This document shows, in pieces, positions 25,750 to 33,681 of a stretch of DNA of 64,000 nucleotides (positions within the stretch are counted from its first letter, which is position 1; each line of letters begins with the position of its first letter). Source of the stretch: Acidobacteriota bacterium (lineage in GTDB: Bacteria > Acidobacteriota > Terriglobia > Acidiferrales > UBA7541). The position numbers were made by a program, and so were the translations under genes. The stretch spans positions 25,091 to 89,090 of the forward strand of contig QHYS01000015.1 in the NCBI GenBank assembly GCA_003223325.1. The letters are read 5' to 3'. Below the pieces are notes generated by a model that was not told where the DNA came from, searched no databases, and saw only the letters and a program-made list of their open reading frames with translations.

Positions 25750-27240
25750 ATGGCGACCGAATCCGCAGCAACGAAAGTGTCCACGATCGGCGAATGGCGG
25801 CGCATCGCAGGTCCCGGTGGCGCGGCAGATCGTGGCGTCAAGGATGAAATGCGATGCAGCCTGCTGCGGAAACTCGAAGCGCACGAGACGCTTTTCCCCG
25901 GTATTCGCGGCTATGAAGAGACGGTACTGCCCCAGATTGCCAATGCCATCCTGTCCCGGCACAACTTCATCCTTCTCGGCCTGCGCGGACAGGCCAAGAG
26001 CCGTATCCTTCGTGGATTAGTCGATTTCCTGGAACCTGAAATTCCCTATATAGCGGGTTGCGAAATTCATGACCACCCCTTACGGCCCATCTGCCGAGCT
26101 TGCCGCGAAATGGTCGCCGAACAAGGCGAACGCACTCCGATCGCCTGGCTCAAACGGCAAGATCGCTTTGTGGAAAAACTCGCAACGCCCGACGTGACCA
26201 TCGCCGATATTATCGGCGACGTAGATCCCATCAAGGCGGCACGGGGAGGCCGAGATCTCTCGGACGAGTTGACCGTGCACTATGGTTTGCTGCCTCGCGC
26301 CAACCGCGGAATTTTCGCCATAAACGAATTGCCGGATCTGGCCGGGAAAATCCAAGTCGGGCTTTTCAATATCATGCAGGAAGGCGACGTCCAAATTAAG
26401 GGCTATCCTATCCGTCTGCCATTGGATGTCCTGCTCGTCTTCACCGCCAATCCTGAAGACTACACGGCACGCGGAAAGATCATCACTCCGCTCAAAGACC
26501 GCGTCGGAAGCGAAATCCGCACCCATTACCCCAGCACCATCGAAGAAGGCATGGCCATCACGGCCCAGGAAGCCTGGACACAGCGCAACTCAGGCCACAA
26601 GCTTGTTACGCCTGACTACATCCGCGAGGTCGTGGAGCAAATCGCCTTCCTGGCTCGCGAAGACAAACGCGTCGACCGTCGCTCTGGCGTCAGCCAGCGC
26701 CTGCCCATTGCCTGCATGGAGGCTGTCATCAGCAACGCGGAGCAGCGTGCCTCAAGAAACAAGGAGGCTCACGTTTCCGCGCGCGTCGCCGATATTTACG
26801 CCTCCATTCCGGCCATTACTGGAAAAATGGAATTGGAGTACGAAGGCGAGTTGAAGGGAGCGGAGACGATTGCGCGAGAACTGGTTCGCTCCGCAATCGG
26901 CCGGGTCTACACGAAGTATATTGCCGATGCCAATATGCAGCCGGTCGTGCAATGGTTTGAGAATGGCGGCGAACTCAAGATCCCCGAGAATGCTCCTGCC
27001 TCCGAGCAGGTCGCCGCACTGCGCCGCGTTCACGGCCTGTTCGATCACCTCGAACGCCTCGGCACGAACGGCAAGTCCGACGCGCCGCTCGCGGCTGCGG
27101 CCGGTGAATTCATCCTCGAGGGACTCTGGTCGCACAAGCGCATCAGCCGAAACGAGGAGCGTGGCTTCTACGCCGAGCGGCCCAAACCGGCCGAGCCGCG
27201 TGAGCAGTTCAACCGGCCGCCCCGGCGCCAGTACAATTAA
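25750..27240 (+). CDS. MoxR/ChlI-type AAA+ ATPase
   Basis: A 496-residue AAA+ protein of the MoxR/magnesium-chelatase class. The P-loop reads 'LGLRGQAKSRI' with Ala in place of the last Gly. 'IFAINELPDLAGKIQVGLFNIMQEGDVQIKGYPIRLPLDVLLVFTANPEDYTARGK' shows the Walker B region, the pre-sensor insert typical of this clade, and sensor 1. 'GDVDPIKAARG' and the long C-terminal helical part match acidobacterial relatives. Such ATPases work with a VWA-domain partner to insert metals or remodel complexes; that partner is the next gene. Target unknown. Confidence 0.88.
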   Translation: MATESAATKVSTIGEWRRIAGPGGAADRGVKDEMRCSLLRKLEAHETLFPGIRGYEETVLPQIANAILSRHNFILLGLRGQAKSRILRGLVDFLEPEIPYIAGCEIHDHPLRPICRACREMVAEQGERTPIAWLKRQDRFVEKLATPDVTIADIIGDVDPIKAARGGRDLSDELTVHYGLLPRANRGIFAINELPDLAGKIQVGLFNIMQEGDVQIKGYPIRLPLDVLLVFTANPEDYTARGKIITPLKDRVGSEIRTHYPSTIEEGMAITAQEAWTQRNSGHKLVTPDYIREVVEQIAFLAREDKRVDRRSGVSQRLPIACMEAVISNAEQRASRNKEAHVSARVADIYASIPAITGKMELEYEGELKGAETIARELVRSAIGRVYTKYIADANMQPVVQWFENGGELKIPENAPASEQVAALRRVHGLFDHLERLGTNGKSDAPLAAAAGEFILEGLWSHKRISRNEERGFYAERPKPAEPREQFNRPPRRQYN

Positions 27241-27249
27241 GGAACTTCG

Positions 27250-28512
27250 GTGAAATACATCCGCTATTCACGGTACACAGGCGAGCCGGCTGACGCTGTT
27301 GACCTCGAAGAACTAATCAAGCGGCTAGGCGACTATTTCCTACAGAGCGGTTTCGAGTCCCAGTATTACGGCCTCTCCGAGTTTGATCCGGAAAAAACAA
27401 TGGAAGCTCTGCGCGAGGCCATTCTTCGCGCGCTTGCCGAAGGCGACCTGCTGCCTGACGATTTGCTCGAGCAATTGACTAAGGAGGGTTCAGCGCAATC
27501 GCAACAGGAATTGCGCGAACTGATCGATCGTCTCATCCAGAGAATGATGGAAGAGGGCTATATCAATGGACCGCCGCCGCAAGTCACTCCGCCCCCGGAC
27601 AAGACGCAGCGCGGGCACTTGGGCGGCGGCCGCGACGCCCAAAATCAGGCCCGCTTCGAAATCACGGACAAGACCATCGATTTTCTCGGATTCCGCACGC
27701 TGAAAGACTTGTTGGGTTCGCTCGGCAAGAGCAGCTTCGGGCGCCATGATACGCGCGAAATGGCCACCGGCGTCGAATCTGGAGGCGTTTCGCGGAAATA
27801 CGAATTCGGCGACACCTTGAACCTCGATATCAGCGCCACTTTGTTCAACGCCGTGCGCCGCGAAGGCGCTAAAGTGCCTGTCGTTCTTGATTATCCGGAC
27901 CTGATGGTCCATCAGTGCGAATACCAGAGTTCCTGCGCCACTGTCATGATGCTGGACTGCAGCCACAGCATGATCCTCTACGGCGAGGACCGCTTCACGC
28001 CAGCCAAACGCGTCGCCCTGGCGCTCTCGCATCTGATCCGCACACAGTACCCCGGCGACTCGCTCCACCTGGTCCTCTTTCACGACAGCGCCGAAGAAGT
28101 CCCGCTGGGAGAGCTGGCGCGCGTTCAGGTGGGTCCCTATTACACAAATACACGCGAAGGCCTGCGCCTGGCCCAGCGCATCCTCTCACAACAAAAGAAA
28201 GATATGCGCCAGATCGTCATGATCACCGACGGCAAGCCCTCGGCCTTGACGCTCGAGGACGGCCGCATCTATAAAAACGCCTTCGGCCTCGACCCGCTGG
28301 TGGTGACTCGGACTCTCGAAGAGGTCGCCAAATGCCGAAAGTCCGGCATCATCATCAATACTTTCATGCTGGCAAGCGACTATAGCTTGGTGCACTTCGT
28401 GCAGAAGGTAGCTGAGATGTGCCGCGGCAAAGCTTACTTCACCACGCCGTATACGCTGGGCCAGTACCTACTCATGGACTACATGTCCAAAAAAACTCGC
28501 CACATTCACTGA
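27250..28512 (+). CDS. VWA domain protein, partner of the MoxR-type ATPase
   Basis: 420 residues with a helical, charged N-terminal half and a von Willebrand A domain from about 215. The MIDAS metal site starts with '[22 protein letters not shown]' (DxSxS) and continues with '[14 protein letters not shown]' and '[12 protein letters not shown]'. Magnesium-chelatase D and CbbO/NorD-like proteins share the ATPase-VWA arrangement. It follows the ATPase by nine bases, with GTG start and AAGGA six bases upstream. No membrane segment, so a cytoplasmic complex is expected. Confidence 0.88.
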   Translation: MKYIRYSRYTGEPADAVDLEELIKRLGDYFLQSGFESQYYGLSEFDPEKTMEALREAILRALAEGDLLPDDLLEQLTKEGSAQSQQELRELIDRLIQRMMEEGYINGPPPQVTPPPDKTQRGHLGGGRDAQNQARFEITDKTIDFLGFRTLKDLLGSLGKSSFGRHDTREMATGVESGGVSRKYEFGDTLNLDISATLFNAVRREGAKVPVVLDYPDLMVHQCEYQSSCATVMMLDCSHSMILYGEDRFTPAKRVALALSHLIRTQYPGDSLHLVLFHDSAEEVPLGELARVQVGPYYTNTREGLRLAQRILSQQKKDMRQIVMITDGKPSALTLEDGRIYKNAFGLDPLVVTRTLEEVAKCRKSGIIINTFMLASDYSLVHFVQKVAEMCRGKAYFTTPYTLGQYLLMDYMSKKTRHIH

Positions 28513-28533
28513 TCGCCTGTAATTGCTAAAACC

Positions 28534-29028
28534 ATGGCTACGGTCCGTAATGGAGACAAAGCACCCAACTTTGAGCTAAAGGACCTTGAAGGCAAGCGCG
28601 TCTCGCTTCAGGAAGCCTTGAAACGCGGGCCCGTGGTGGCCACGTTTTTCAAAGTAAGTTGCCCGGTTTGCCAGTTCACCTTTCCTTTTCTCGAGCGCCT
28701 CTTCAAAGCCTACGCGTCGGATCAAACCACGTTCTGGGCCATCTCTCAGGACGATGCGCGCGACACGCAGGAGTTCTACGCCGAATACGGTGTCACCTTC
28801 CCCGCTCTCCTCGATGAAGACGGCTATCCCGCCTCAAACCATTACGGCATCAGCAACGTGCCCACTTATTATCTGATTGCTCGCGACGGCACGGTGCAGG
28901 TCAGTAGCGTCGGTTTCGGGAAGAACGCCCTGGAGAAAATCTCAGAATCACTGGCGCGGTTTCTTGGCCGGCCTGTCACCCCTGTGTTCGAACCCGGCGA
29001 GGTCGTCCCTGACTCGAAACCTGGCTGA
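28534..29028 (+). CDS. Peroxiredoxin/TlpA-like thioredoxin-fold protein
   Basis: 164 residues of the AhpC/TSA-redoxin type: 'GDKAPNFELKDLEGKRVSL', then 'FFKVSCPVCQFTFPFLERL' with a CPVC redox motif, 'YGVTFPALLDEDG' and the cis-proline segment 'SNVPTYYLIARDG'. There is no signal peptide, so it is probably a cytoplasmic thiol oxidoreductase rather than a cytochrome c maturation factor. It lies 21 bases after the VWA gene in the same direction. Confidence 0.85.
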   Translation: MATVRNGDKAPNFELKDLEGKRVSLQEALKRGPVVATFFKVSCPVCQFTFPFLERLFKAYASDQTTFWAISQDDARDTQEFYAEYGVTFPALLDEDGYPASNHYGISNVPTYYLIARDGTVQVSSVGFGKNALEKISESLARFLGRPVTPVFEPGEVVPDSKPG

Positions 29029-29067
29029 CACTCGAAAAACTAGGCCCGGCGGGCCTGGCCCCACCCC

Positions 29068-29868
29068 TCAGATTTCCAACAGATCTTCAAGCGGCTTCTT
29101 ATGCTTCGGTGGCTTGCGGCGCCTATCGGGGATCACTCGCTCCATTGGCGGAGTCCCGGCGGCCAGCCGTGCTCGCCGGCGCGCTTCCTTTGCTGCGGTA
29201 AACTTGGTCCTCCGCTTCTTGCCCGGCATGGCCGCCTCGCTATTCGCAAATTCTAACTCGGCCTGCCCTGCGGCGGGCTTCTTTCGTCGCGCTACCTCTC
29301 CGGCCTGCGGATAAACTACTCGCTCATGTTGAATTCGCGCGAACGGCGTAAGGTTGTGAACTTCGCGCCTGTTTCCGCTGAGGATGTGCTCAACGGGAAT
29401 GCCGCGCGCAAGCAGCGCGTCCGCCAGCAGTGAACGATGGCATCGCCAGGGCACGGCCTCGGCGCACATCACCGCGCAGCGATTCTCTCCGCACAGTCGT
29501 AGCAACAGGCCCAGGGCTTTCTCGAATTCTGTGGTTTGCATGTAATCTCCATACCCGCGAAAGCTCGGGTTTCGCCAGCCCGTGTTTATGGAATCCCGCC
29601 GCGGATGCCGTAGGCCGCCGAGCTCTTTGAGATGTACGTACGCAACGCCCTCACGTTCCAGCGATTTGGCCAGCGCCTCGCTATTGAATTGCGGATTACG
29701 GCGCGAGCCAGGAATCGTTCGGATGTCGACCAGCCGCTCGACTTCATGCTGCTGAAGCAATTCGATAAATGCCCCGATGGGGCGCGTTGAATGACCGATC
29801 GTCAAAATCGGCGTCGCCCAGCCCACGCCGGGCTCTAGATTATTGGGCCATTGGGGAGCCCCAGACAA
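29068..29868 (-). CDS. DUF488 domain protein
   Basis: 266 residues. The DUF488 domain spans about residues 20-185: 'ILTIGHSTRPIGAFIELL', 'LVDIRTIPGSRRNPQFN', 'YVHLKELGGLRHPR' and 'AVMCAEAVPWRCHRSLLADAL' with a conserved Cys. A Lys/Arg-rich tail (KKR and RRR runs) follows, suggestive of nucleic acid contact but not diagnostic. Function of DUF488 is unknown. The TTG start abuts the DUF1634 stop (TGATTG); GTG 29826 is an alternative. Confidence 0.82.
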   Translation of the reverse strand: MSGAPQWPNNLEPGVGWATPILTIGHSTRPIGAFIELLQQHEVERLVDIRTIPGSRRNPQFNSEALAKSLEREGVAYVHLKELGGLRHPRRDSINTGWRNPSFRGYGDYMQTTEFEKALGLLLRLCGENRCAVMCAEAVPWRCHRSLLADALLARGIPVEHILSGNRREVHNLTPFARIQHERVVYPQAGEVARRKKPAAGQAELEFANSEAAMPGKKRRTKFTAAKEARRRARLAAGTPPMERVIPDRRRKPPKHKKPLEDLLEI

Positions 29869-30267
29869 TCAGGTTACTCCGCCGAACAGGCTGTAAATCA
29901 GAATTAAAAAGACCGTCAGCGTCAGCGCGACGTAGAGCCGGTCCCTCTCGAGGGCAAAAGCAAGTATGGAGAAAAGGACCCGCGCGACAGGCGTGGCAAT
30001 CAGCAGCAGTAAGCCGCATTCGATGACCGCCCGGCCATCACCGTGCAAAGCCTGATTTCCGACTGCCGCTAAGCTGCGCAAGCTTGCGCGCTCCGAAACA
30101 AAATTCTCGTAGTGCACCGGGAGGCGTGCGTAACGTAGCAAATACAAAATGCCGCCGACCAACACGACCAATCCTGAAATGATCACGCCGCTCTGGAGAA
30201 GCGTCCCCAGTATCCTCTCCACGCGCTCGTCACTCCAAGGCGATTGCGGACCGTTTGCTTGGGCCAT
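29869..30267 (-). CDS. DUF1634 membrane protein
   Basis: 132 residues with three hydrophobic helices ('LLQSGVIISGLVVLVGGILYLL', 'VIECGLLLLIATPVARVLFSILAFAL', 'LYVALTLTVFLILIYSLFG'). DUF1634 proteins are regularly encoded beside TauE/SafE exporters, as here, where the start codon directly follows the transporter stop. Probably an accessory subunit; no enzymatic motif. Confidence 0.85.
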   Translation of the reverse strand: MAQANGPQSPWSDERVERILGTLLQSGVIISGLVVLVGGILYLLRYARLPVHYENFVSERASLRSLAAVGNQALHGDGRAVIECGLLLLIATPVARVLFSILAFALERDRLYVALTLTVFLILIYSLFGGVT

Positions 30268-31179
30268 TTAAAATCTGCCTGTTATGCCGCCGAAGATCAT
30301 CTCCACGCCTAAAGTCGCGATCACTAGCGCAAAAATAATTCTCAGCAATCTCGTTTTCGCTCGAATCAGTACTCGCGTGCCAATCACAGAACCGACGAGG
30401 GCCCCTAGCACCACGGGCATGGCCAAACCCGGAGCGATGAACCCGCGCCGCAGATAGACTCCCGCGCTGGCCGCAGCTGTCACCCCGATCATGAAGTTGC
30501 TCGTCGTCGTCGAGACTTTGAACGGTACGCGCATCAGTTGGTCCATAGCCAGAACTTTGAAGGCGCCGGACCCGATTCCCAGCAGTCCGGAGAGCGTGCC
30601 GGCTCCAAACATCATTCCGAACCCTAGCGGTACCCGGCATACCCCGTAGTTTTCAGGTCCGCGCGCAGTGGGATACGCTGAGTTGAGTTTCAACCGAGTT
30701 GCCCAGCGATCCTCCGTGCCGGTGAATTTGCGCTTATGTCGCCCACGCATCGAAAGCGCCGAAGAAATGATCAAAACGCTGCCAAAGACGATAGCGATGA
30801 TATCTGCGGCCAATCGCGCCGCAAGAAAGGCGGCAAATAAGGCCCCGATGGTGGTAGCGATCTCCAGGAACATGGCAATTCGAATGTTCGAGAAGCCCTG
30901 GCGCACATAAGCAGCCGCAGCGCCTGAAGACGTTGCAATCACCGAGATCAGTGAGTCGCCGCTGGCATAGTGGATGTTTACGTGAAATGCGACCACCAGC
31001 AGTGGCACAATCACCACGCCGCCGCCCAAACCGGTCAGTGCCCCGAGCAGGCCAGCTACAACCGACCCCGCAAGAACCAAAGGAACAAAAACGAGTGTGG
31101 TCACACGAGTAGCATTTTCCGAGTGGCCCCATCCTTTGCCTCTTGTGCGACGGATGGGTTCACTTTTGTGGCTTAGCAT
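30268..31179 (-). CDS. TauE/SafE family anion exporter
   Basis: Sulfite exporter-type permease, 303 residues from ATG 31179. The duplicated family motif is visible as 'GLLGALTGLGGGVVIVPLL' in the first half and 'GTLSGLLGIGSGAFKVLAM' in the second, with about eight membrane helices. Known family members move sulfite, sulfoacetate or organic sulfur compounds out of the cell. Coupled with DUF1634 downstream. The ORF track begins 19 residues earlier with text that does not look conserved. Confidence 0.87.
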   Translation of the reverse strand: MLSHKSEPIRRTRGKGWGHSENATRVTTLVFVPLVLAGSVVAGLLGALTGLGGGVVIVPLLVVAFHVNIHYASGDSLISVIATSSGAAAAYVRQGFSNIRIAMFLEIATTIGALFAAFLAARLAADIIAIVFGSVLIISSALSMRGRHKRKFTGTEDRWATRLKLNSAYPTARGPENYGVCRVPLGFGMMFGAGTLSGLLGIGSGAFKVLAMDQLMRVPFKVSTTTSNFMIGVTAAASAGVYLRRGFIAPGLAMPVVLGALVGSVIGTRVLIRAKTRLLRIIFALVIATLGVEMIFGGITGRF

Positions 31180-31270
31180 ACTCCCAGCGAAGGCGCCATC
31201 ATTTAAGCAAAGCCCCCACTGCGGTGCTCGCTTCATTTCGAGGGTCGACTCTGCGCCAGGATCCGCTTTT

Positions 31271-31312
31271 GTGGCGCTGCCCTCTTGTCCCGAGCCGCTG
31301 GCGCGAGGGGTG
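31271..31312. repeat. Dispersed 40-bp repeat, copy 1
   Basis: A segment beginning GTGGCGCTGCCCTCTTG and containing CCCGAGCCGCTGGCGCGAGG. It matches 37080-37119 at roughly nine of ten positions. CCCTC and GAGGG arms could pair. Located in the gap between the TauE and RMD1-family genes. Confidence 0.65.
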
Positions 31313-31338
31313 GCATCCGGCTGCCGCTTACACCTTGC

Positions 31339-32487
31339 TTAGCCTCCTTTGGCCAGCAAGATGGCGAACAGGATCACGTCGAGCAGCGCCATAACCGCCA
31401 CCGCCAGCTCCAAAACAAACGACCGCGATTCATGGAACTGATCCACCATGAAATCGTACAGCTCGCCCATCGTCCGCAGCTTCTCATCCACGAGATTGCG
31501 ATATTCGGAGACCCCCAGCCGTGCGGCCGCGATTCGATAGACCCGCGCGTAATAGACGTCACTCACAAATTTGATGGCATTGTCGATCCGTTCGGTCAGC
31601 TCCATCACGTCCAGGCGAATCGTATTGAATCTCTCCGCATCGCGCGGCAGACTCCAACGCTGCAAAAGGAGATTCCGCTTGGTTTCGAGAGCGTCATAGA
31701 CATCCGAGAGCAGCCGCGTCATCAAGCCATCGTAATACCGAAACTCCAGAAGCTGCATTTTGGCGTATTCGAGCACCTGAAAAGTCGCTGTGGCGTCCTC
31801 GGCACGGTCATAGAGGACGGCCGCCGTCGAGCCGACGACAACTAGATCGGTGGGATAGTAGGAAAGGCTCGCTTCCAGGATCTCCGCAGAAGTCTTCGGA
31901 GCCAGCGGTGTGAATTCGCCGCGAACCAACTGCACGATCTCGGATGCATGATCGCCCAACAGTTCCGCGGCTTTCGCTTGTTCCCCGCCCGCCTTCAGCA
32001 CCTGCTCCAGGTTGGTGATGAAATAGGACTCGTAAAGCCAGTCCTGGGTCGGGCGGATAACCGCGGGCGCCACTTGTTCCAAGTGCCGGCGTCCGATTTC
32101 ACGCGCATGAGAATCGATTTGTGCAGCGTCCATCCATCTCGAGGCTTGCGCAGCGACGGCACTCCATTCGCCCTCAAATGGAATTTCCAGTTGCACTACG
32201 AGGACCGCGAACGAGTAGTACTTGAGCGAGCACGCGACTCTTTGTCCTCCACCCAAATTCACCGGTTCGACATGCTCGATGATCGGTGCTTGCTCGAAGC
32301 GAACATATTCGGGCGTACGCCGCGGAAACACGCCTTTTACCGGGCCGCCGCGTGGCCCGAGCAATTCCCGAAGCCTTCGAAGATCGAAGGCTTCTGCCAC
32401 ATCGTAGAGGAATAACAGCCGGAAACACCCGCGCAAAAGCACGAGATCTTTTAGCATGAAATGGCGCAGGCTCCTACATTCCGGCAA
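31339..32487 (-). CDS. RMD1/DUF155 family protein
   Basis: 382 residues of the RMD1/YagE (DUF155) family, known from yeast and many bacteria but without defined biochemistry. Landmarks are 'KYYSFAVLVVQLEIP', 'YPTDLVVVGSTAAVLYD' and a helical C-terminal half with 'TERIDNAIKFVSDVYYARVYRIA'. A single C-terminal membrane helix ('FVLELAVAVMALLDVILFAILLA') ends the protein. The TTG start at 32487 has AGGAG four bases upstream; ATG 32457 is the alternative. Confidence 0.85.
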   Translation of the reverse strand: MPECRSLRHFMLKDLVLLRGCFRLLFLYDVAEAFDLRRLRELLGPRGGPVKGVFPRRTPEYVRFEQAPIIEHVEPVNLGGGQRVACSLKYYSFAVLVVQLEIPFEGEWSAVAAQASRWMDAAQIDSHAREIGRRHLEQVAPAVIRPTQDWLYESYFITNLEQVLKAGGEQAKAAELLGDHASEIVQLVRGEFTPLAPKTSAEILEASLSYYPTDLVVVGSTAAVLYDRAEDATATFQVLEYAKMQLLEFRYYDGLMTRLLSDVYDALETKRNLLLQRWSLPRDAERFNTIRLDVMELTERIDNAIKFVSDVYYARVYRIAAARLGVSEYRNLVDEKLRTMGELYDFMVDQFHESRSFVLELAVAVMALLDVILFAILLAKGG

Positions 32488-32546
32488 CCCGCTCCTGGCC
32501 GCTGGACGCGCACCCGTTTACCCTGCGCGGCTTAGGATCAGACATC

Positions 32547-33104
32547 TTATGCTACGCCCACTGTCCTGGCTCGTACGGGCGCACTTTTCGCCGCTAGCTT
32601 GGGCGCGGTAAGTTCTAGGACCCCGTTATGCAAGCTCGCCGTGGCGCGAGACGCGTTCACCTCGACCGGTAGCTCGACCGATCGAAGGAGTTCGTTCGAG
32701 CAGCGCTCGCTGTACAGAACGTTTCCTTTCTTCTCCTCGCTGCTCGATTGCTTCTTGCCGCTGATCGTCAGGCGGCGACGTTCCAGGCTTAGTTTCAGTT
32801 CGTTCGCGCTGAATCCTGGAACTTCAGCGTCCACGATAATCGCGTCGTCCGACTCACGTACCTGCACGTGAACAGGATGAAGCAGTTCTGCTTCCGCTCG
32901 AAACCAGTGATCAAGGTCTCGGCCGAAGATTCTCCCGTCGTCCTCAAAAAGCTCGAATGCGCGACGCGCAATTGCGTCATAGAGCTCGTTCAACTTTTTG
33001 TGGATGGCTTGCGGCTCAACGAATCTGGGCGAGATCGCCGCCGAACCTGCTTGGCTGGCGATAGCCCCGGCGCTCTGTGGTGATAATGATTCTCTCTCGT
33101 CCAT
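32547..33104 (-). CDS. Hsp20 small heat-shock protein with N-terminal DUF2934-like segment
   Basis: 185 residues. Residues ~45-75 ('ARRAFELFEDDGRIFGRDLDHWFRAEAELLHP') match the short DUF2934 helix motif. An alpha-crystallin domain follows (~77-170): 'DDAIIVDAEVPGFSANELKLSLERRRLTISGKK', 'RSVELPVEVNASRATASLHNGVLELTAPK'. ATP-independent holdase for unfolding proteins. AAGGAGG lies just before the ATG, preceded by two tandem 10-bp copies of AAGTCTAAAG (33117-33136). No CIRCE element was found. Confidence 0.9.
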   Translation of the reverse strand: MDERESLSPQSAGAIASQAGSAAISPRFVEPQAIHKKLNELYDAIARRAFELFEDDGRIFGRDLDHWFRAEAELLHPVHVQVRESDDAIIVDAEVPGFSANELKLSLERRRLTISGKKQSSSEEKKGNVLYSERCSNELLRSVELPVEVNASRATASLHNGVLELTAPKLAAKSAPVRARTVGVA

Positions 33105-33681
33105 GCGGTCCTCCTTCTTTAGACTTCTTTAGACTTGCGAAGAACGTGAGCCGTTTGGTCGCTAACTCTAAAGCCTCTATGACTCCGTTCCGCGAACCAC
33201 TGGCTTCATACTCCGGTCCTTACGAAAGAAAAATCAGGCAAAACTGGTATTTCGACGTCGACACTGAAACTTTCCTCTTTTGCACGGGCGCTTGAGTATT
33301 TTTGTAGTTCAGGTCTGGGTTCCCGTGGGTCAGCAGAATTGGGCGGGATCCGCAGATCGTGCCACAGTATCGTCCCAGGGATCGAATTTCAGTCGCCCAC
33401 CGCAGCAGCGCAGGGAAAATCATCGGCGTATCTGACGACCCGGGGTCGGCAGCACTTGTGAGATTATTCGCTTCCGCCCAGGTGATTGGTACTCGGTCTG
33501 CTAAATGCCTGATGAGATTGGCTATCTCCTTGGGAGCGGATTTGCATGCTACCACTGCTCGATAGGGACCTCGTGTTTTGTCCTCTGGCCTTTCGGCCTT
33601 TGGGCTTTCGGGACGCCCCAAGAGGCCCCGCACCTTTTCTACAGGCGACTCTTAAAATGGGGTTGCTATCATCCAACTGTT
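33105..33681. other. 577-base intergenic region between hsp20 and the HAD-HerA gene
   Basis: Divergent promoters are expected here. ORFs of 137 and 68 codons exist on opposite strands, but their translations are not recognisable and are probably spurious. Near 33580-33620 the text is rich in CTTTCGGGC/CCTTTCGGCC. I see no RNA gene or clear sigma-factor boxes. Confidence 0.4.

Noticed and set aside
25980-26010. Ala for Gly in the MoxR P-loop (GLRGQAKS) as a defect
   Set aside because: This form is, as I recall, usual in this ATPase subgroup, unlike the Arg for Lys in the second Tmk-like gene.
25649-26020. 123-aa plus ORF after the LON gene
   Set aside because: Most of it overlaps the MoxR gene in another frame; no homology pattern.
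33220-33633. 137-aa minus ORF in the hsp20 upstream gap
   Set aside because: No recognisable family, no ribosome site; probably chance.
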